A stretch of DNA of 64,000 bases, from contig OV884011.1 in assembly GCA_930367205.1 (NCBI GenBank), positions 88,149,474 to 88,213,473 of the forward strand. The letters are read 5' to 3'. A program made the translations under genes and the position numbers. Shown piece after piece: positions 60,501 to 64,000 of this stretch. Below the pieces are notes generated by a model that made no database searches, was not told where the DNA came from, and saw only the letters and a list, made by a program, of their open reading frames with translations. The DNA comes from Acanthosoma haemorrhoidale. Lineage: Eukaryota; Arthropoda; Insecta; Hemiptera; Acanthosomatidae. Position 1 is the stretch's first letter, and each line of letters begins with the position of its first letter.

Positions 60501-63500
60501 CCTGATAAAGGAGATTCCAGTTTTGACAATATCTTGTTTCTTTGCTAATAATTGTCAAATAATAATTTTTAAATTAATTTAAAATCATTAGGACAACTGG
60601 TGTGGAAGAAGGGGCTAGTAAAATTACGTCGCCGAACTTCTGTCCCTTGCAAATTACCGGCTGTGAAATTCAGCAAAAATTTCAAGAATGGGTGCCTGCA
60701 TTTTCCCAGAAAAACAACAAAAAACAAAAGGAAAAGAAAAAAAAAACTATTGGTTATCTAGAGAGAGAGAAAAAAACAAGATTGTGTACACAAAATATAA
60801 TCGAGGAAAGATTATACAAAAAAACTAAAATTATAAAATGGCGATACATATGTAATGAACATTAAAAGTACACTTTTTTTTCAAAATCGAATATATAAAC
60901 AAAAAAAAGTAATGTTAGCAACTGGGTTAGTAATCTAAAAATAAAATGAAAGGAACATAGATAACAAAAATATAAATGCCTTTTCGCTTTAATAAAAATA
61001 AAAATGAATTAAATTCTATATTTACTAAATTTAATAGTGTCAATCACCAAAAGTCAATAGCCTTCTATTCTTGCAAGTAGAAGGATGGTGTGAGTTGAAT
61101 CTGGAGATAGTTGGTGTGTGTAATAGCAAAATAACCTCTAATCGGTGATCCCTAAGTGGAGAAGAAAAAATTCTTCGCGATGTTCACTATCCCAAACAAT
61201 TGGTAGCGTGGGTGGGGTGGTGGATATCCGGTGTACAGTCAGCGATGAAGAAGTAGTGTGAATGTGGGGTCATCATCAATCAAAACATTTCCGAGGGTCC
61301 TTCTTCATTCGCAAATCTCATGGAACTGAGCCGGTAATTTGCTAACGATCGGAGTTGATCCGCAATGCCAAAACAAAGTCGATGCTGATCGCATTAAAGT
61401 TCACCTTATCACTTGCTTAGACGTAAACAACCTTAATTCCTAATTATACATCTCAATACAACAAAATATTACAATCTTGGTTTTTCTTTTAACAAATAAA
61501 TAAAATTAATTGTTATAATTACGTGAGTGAAAAAAAATAATAAAAAACATATTTGGGACCCAACAACTGGTAAAAGAATTTTTTTTAAGTTTAAGCAAAA
61601 TATAGATGTGTTAACAATGATATTGCTATATAAACATAATTTTTACAGTGAAAATGAGGAGTTTACTGCTCTGTACAGACAGGTCAATTGTCATATCAAG
61701 AACTGGATGTTGTTGGTTAATTTATCCTCAACATAATGCAACAGATCACAAAAGGTGGATATGGAAAAAGAAATTCTACAATAGAACAGGAACTATCCAC
61801 TTTGCTATTTATAACAAGCATAAGTGGTTGAAATCTCTAACTAATGTTAGAGTCTTCATCTCATGTTTTAGTCTTCATCACTAAAGCACTTCTTTATTAT
61901 TATCCACATTAACTCAGGTGGTTCAGTTTAATAAGCCAATTTACACAGAGAATTATTCAGTTAAGAAGGTACAAAGAAAACTAAACCAGGCGACAACAGA
62001 GGCAGAGAGAGGTGTAACGCAAATAATTTAGGCAGACTTGACTTATCTTCATAAAATAGTCTGCCAAACTACCTCTTGATTTCTTTAAATGATGTTTATG
62101 GACTGTCTTAGAGACATCTTTATAAGACTCATATAGATGATATCAGGGGTGCTGTGACTGCATAGAAGATGAAATTTGTGATGTAACATCAATGATTTGT
62201 ACATATTTCTAAGGAAGTAATCTGTTTTTAATTTATTTTTTGAATTATGTTAACAAGAATTTTTTTTTTCTCCCCAAGCTCTAAAACATGAAAATGAGAA
62301 TTAAGGGAAAAATAAAAAAAAAAATGAATTAGAATGAGTGGATCCTTGTACTAGGAAGGACCTATTTAAAGGATGGGTGTAGAGAATAACAAGTGAAGAG
62401 GACCTCGGGAAAAATGAAAAATAGTGAATATAAACTATGCATAGAATAGATGCCTAGAAGAGTGCAGGCAGCCAACCAATCATGTAAGGAAAGGTAACGA
62501 TTTTTAATAAAAACAATTTTTCAATTAAACCATTTTAAAACTTTAAAAAAAAGAGATTCTGAATGTTGTCGCATAGAACAAAAAATGCTTACAAAATTCT
62601 AGGAGCATCAGTATTATATTTTTTTTTCATGTTTACCCAAAGAAAATACTATTTACCACAAATTTATAAATGTAATAACTTTAGGTTTTTAACTAGGACA
62701 ATGGCTACAGATATTAAAATTTTGAATAACTTACGTTATGAATGTACATTTATTCTGGAAGACCAATATCTCATCGAATAATTTTATGTAAAAACCAAAT
62801 GACTTGTCTGTGAATTGCATGTAGAAATATAATAAGTGACAAGCACTACCATAATACTAGCATTAAAATAATTAAAAAAAAAATTACCGATTCTGGATAA
62901 TTAGATTTTATGTAGGGGATTTTTCCTAATTTTAAATCTTGATCTATTCCAATGAGCAAGAGAACTTCAAACAAATTTTGTCCTTGCCGTGGCAACCGTA
63001 TGGTTTGCTGTCTCATGCTCGATACCCTTTTGACATAAACTTTTCTGACAGCTGTAACTTCTTCTTGGCTTCCTTTAAAATAAAGCAATTTTATTACTAA
63101 CAATGTTCCCAATATTATTAATAACAGCAAAAAAAAAAATCTAATTATAACCAGTATATTTTTTCTTTGGATGTTAATTAGTAACAAGTTTATTATTATT
63201 TTTAGATCAAATCTCAAATTAGCCCATTAATTGAAAATACCTTTAAATTCACCCTTTTCTCCCTGGATGGAATCAGCATCGCTATCCGATTTCATATTAT
63301 CGTTGAAAGCATCTGTTATCATTTTGATCTAAATACAATAAAATAAATTACTAAGATTTAATAAAATTCATAAAAAATAAAAATATAAAGTTTTGAAGGA
63401 TAAAAATAAAACCTTTTGATTGTTAAGATTGAAAGCAGATATTAATTCATTAGAGGTAATAGATTCAGGAAAAAATTTTCGTCTAGAATCCCTTACAGGA

Positions 63501-64000
63501 GATGACTGAAAATTAAAAAAATTAATTAAGAATGAAAACTACTAACTTATTTATGAGTGTAACACTAAATTAAAGAACCAAAGTTACTGGTTTTAAATAT
63601 TAAAGTATCAAAACTAATTTATTTTCAAATAAGTTATAATGCATATATTTTATAAACAAAGGACATTAATTTTACTAAGTTTATGCAATTCAATTTTTAA
63701 ATTATAAAAGAATATATGGAAGGGTCAACATTAACTCCAGTAAACCCAAGTCACAAATGGTTTCAATTCCAAAATGTTCAGGGTAGATTGAAAAGCCTCT
63801 TTCAAATCTTAGAAATGGTATACTAAGTAAAATAAAAGATTTTTTTCTCATTTTGAAGTCAAACATCTCACATTTTTTAGAGCTTGCTTTTGACTCATTT
63901 TTTTCAAAAAGTTGGTGGTATCTGGTTTTGAAACAAACTCCCTTATCCTTACTTATTCTCCTCTGTTCAGTCCCCTCAGTGAGCCAACGAGATTATTATT
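54546..64000 (-). CDS. DENN domain protein, DENND2-type (partial; 5' end outside window)
   Basis: DENN proteins activate Rab GTPases as exchange factors; vertebrate DENND2 members act on Rab9. Eleven phase-consistent exons encode the last 513 residues: 63505-63413, 63328-63241, 63072-62888, 60384-60151, 59827-59721, 58810-58655, 56923-56731, 55888-55658, 55482-55362, 55139-55041, 54580-54546. All three parts are present: uDENN ('GQNLFEVLLLIGID', 'LPERLAELVFPDAEDWP', 'GTRKYAYCRRL'), cDENN ('ILAELEARHG', 'VFSTLLIERKVILVGSNIS', 'AIFPFEWEHT', 'TAPTPFLMGV') and dDENN ('LMRLFVELVGHYN', 'LFLDWFTETAMFQSFVQRR', 'GLFEQRCAEYIEE'). The C-terminus is KDWTSSS, stop at 54548-54546. Spacing follows human DENND2 closely. 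The long N-terminal region typical of the family lies outside the window; a further exon ending at 63872 is uncertain. No frame damage. Confidence 0.9.
55889..56730. other. DENND2-like intron with a 170-codon minus-strand frame
   Basis: Bases 56558-56046 are open on the minus strand for 170 codons from ATG. The product is serine, leucine and proline rich with no recognised motif, no signal of splicing and unusual composition. It is probably a chance or repeat-derived frame. Confidence 0.3.
57104..58111 (-). mobile_element. Ty3/gypsy retrotransposon fragment: LTR, primer-binding site, partial gag, A-run
   Basis: Minus strand. A probable 326-bp LTR (58111-57786) begins TGTTAGG and ends CACAACA, with an internal AATAAA. 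Two bases later comes TTGGCGACGAGGATGAAAG, a primer-binding site of the type common in insect Ty3/gypsy elements. A leader follows, then gag. The copy stops inside gag at a run of about 18 A (57122-57104). No pol, protease or second LTR was found. It lies in a DENND2-like intron, same strand as the gene. Confidence 0.66.
57130..57616 (-). pseudogene. Truncated Ty3/gypsy gag
   Basis: From ATG 57616 a 102-codon frame carries the matrix/capsid-like start of insect gypsy Gag, with 'YDPKTEQFSSYMERFDNYC' and 'HYNNLAAFLGPDDPIKE'. It meets a stop at 57308. The similarity continues in another frame with 'VSQHYFLSITQQPHQSISDF' and 'VASLKGKLKVCDF', then is lost. The zinc-knuckle region and all of pol are absent. 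Stop, shift and truncation make it inert. Confidence 0.68.
60385..62887. other. DENND2-like intron with a CpG-richer island
   Basis: A 2.5-kb intron. Bases 61080-61420 are clearly less AT-rich and contain several CpGs in an otherwise very AT-rich intron. This could be an old repeat or an internal promoter for a shorter DENND2-like transcript. The rest shows nothing. Confidence 0.3.
63872..63898 (-). other. Uncertain upstream exon end of the DENND2-like gene
   Basis: A GTGAGA donor follows 63872. The frame that splices correctly into the next exon reads MSQKQALKN from ATG 63898, and upstream of that 'REFVSKPDTTNFLKK' until a stop. It may be an internal exon with an unseen acceptor or an alternative first coding exon. 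Confidence 0.35.

Noticed and set aside
62846..63217. 123-codon minus-strand frame taken as a gene with its own start
   Set aside because: Only 63072-62888 is the DENND2-like exon; the rest reads through introns.

Overview
The window looks like AT-rich nuclear DNA from an insect, and the style of its repeats hints at a hemipteran. All genes are split by consensus GT-AG introns. Four protein-coding genes could be assembled exon by exon with phase-consistent splicing. The rest is decayed transposable elements and unannotated AT-rich DNA. No bacterial features, CRISPR array or rRNA were seen.

Layout. 1-19,200 is gene-free: Jockey-like and R1-like LINE pieces, a poly(A)-tailed Jockey 3' end, LTR-like and SINE-like pieces, and DNA-transposon remnants. 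19,218-24,275 (+) is the mitochondrial ATP synthase epsilon subunit (ATP5F1E, stunted in flies), with a candidate 31-nt cassette exon that would change the C-terminus. 25,132-39,085 (-) is a complete ten-exon diphosphomevalonate decarboxylase (MVD, 391 aa). Its introns hold an I-type LINE split by a pogo-like element, an RTE-like LINE, an LTR-like repeat and a broken mariner. 39,864-46,574 (+) is an eight-exon, 827-aa helical protein that I tentatively align to Gemin4. 46,600-51,350 is a graveyard holding two opposite-strand remnants of a multicopy arthropod ORF family and a decayed R1-type LINE. 54,546 to the right edge (-) is the C-terminal 513 residues of a DENN-domain protein of the DENND2 type. 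One of its introns carries an LTR, primer-binding site and partial gag of a Ty3/gypsy element.

Gene relations. ATP5F1E and MVD converge, with 0.86 kb between stop codons. MVD and the Gemin4-like gene are head to head with 778 bp between start codons, so they may share a promoter region. The Gemin4-like and DENND2-like genes converge across about 8 kb of repeats. The four genes serve unrelated housekeeping jobs (oxidative phosphorylation, isoprenoid synthesis, possibly snRNP assembly, Rab regulation). Nothing suggests a functional cluster.

Limits. Family calls rest on motif recognition by eye. TE clade names are approximate, and no database search was run. I found no convincing wholly new system. 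The most interesting items are the cassette exon, the nested pogo-in-LINE insertion, the hairpin cluster in a LINE 3' region, and the unnamed multicopy ORF family.
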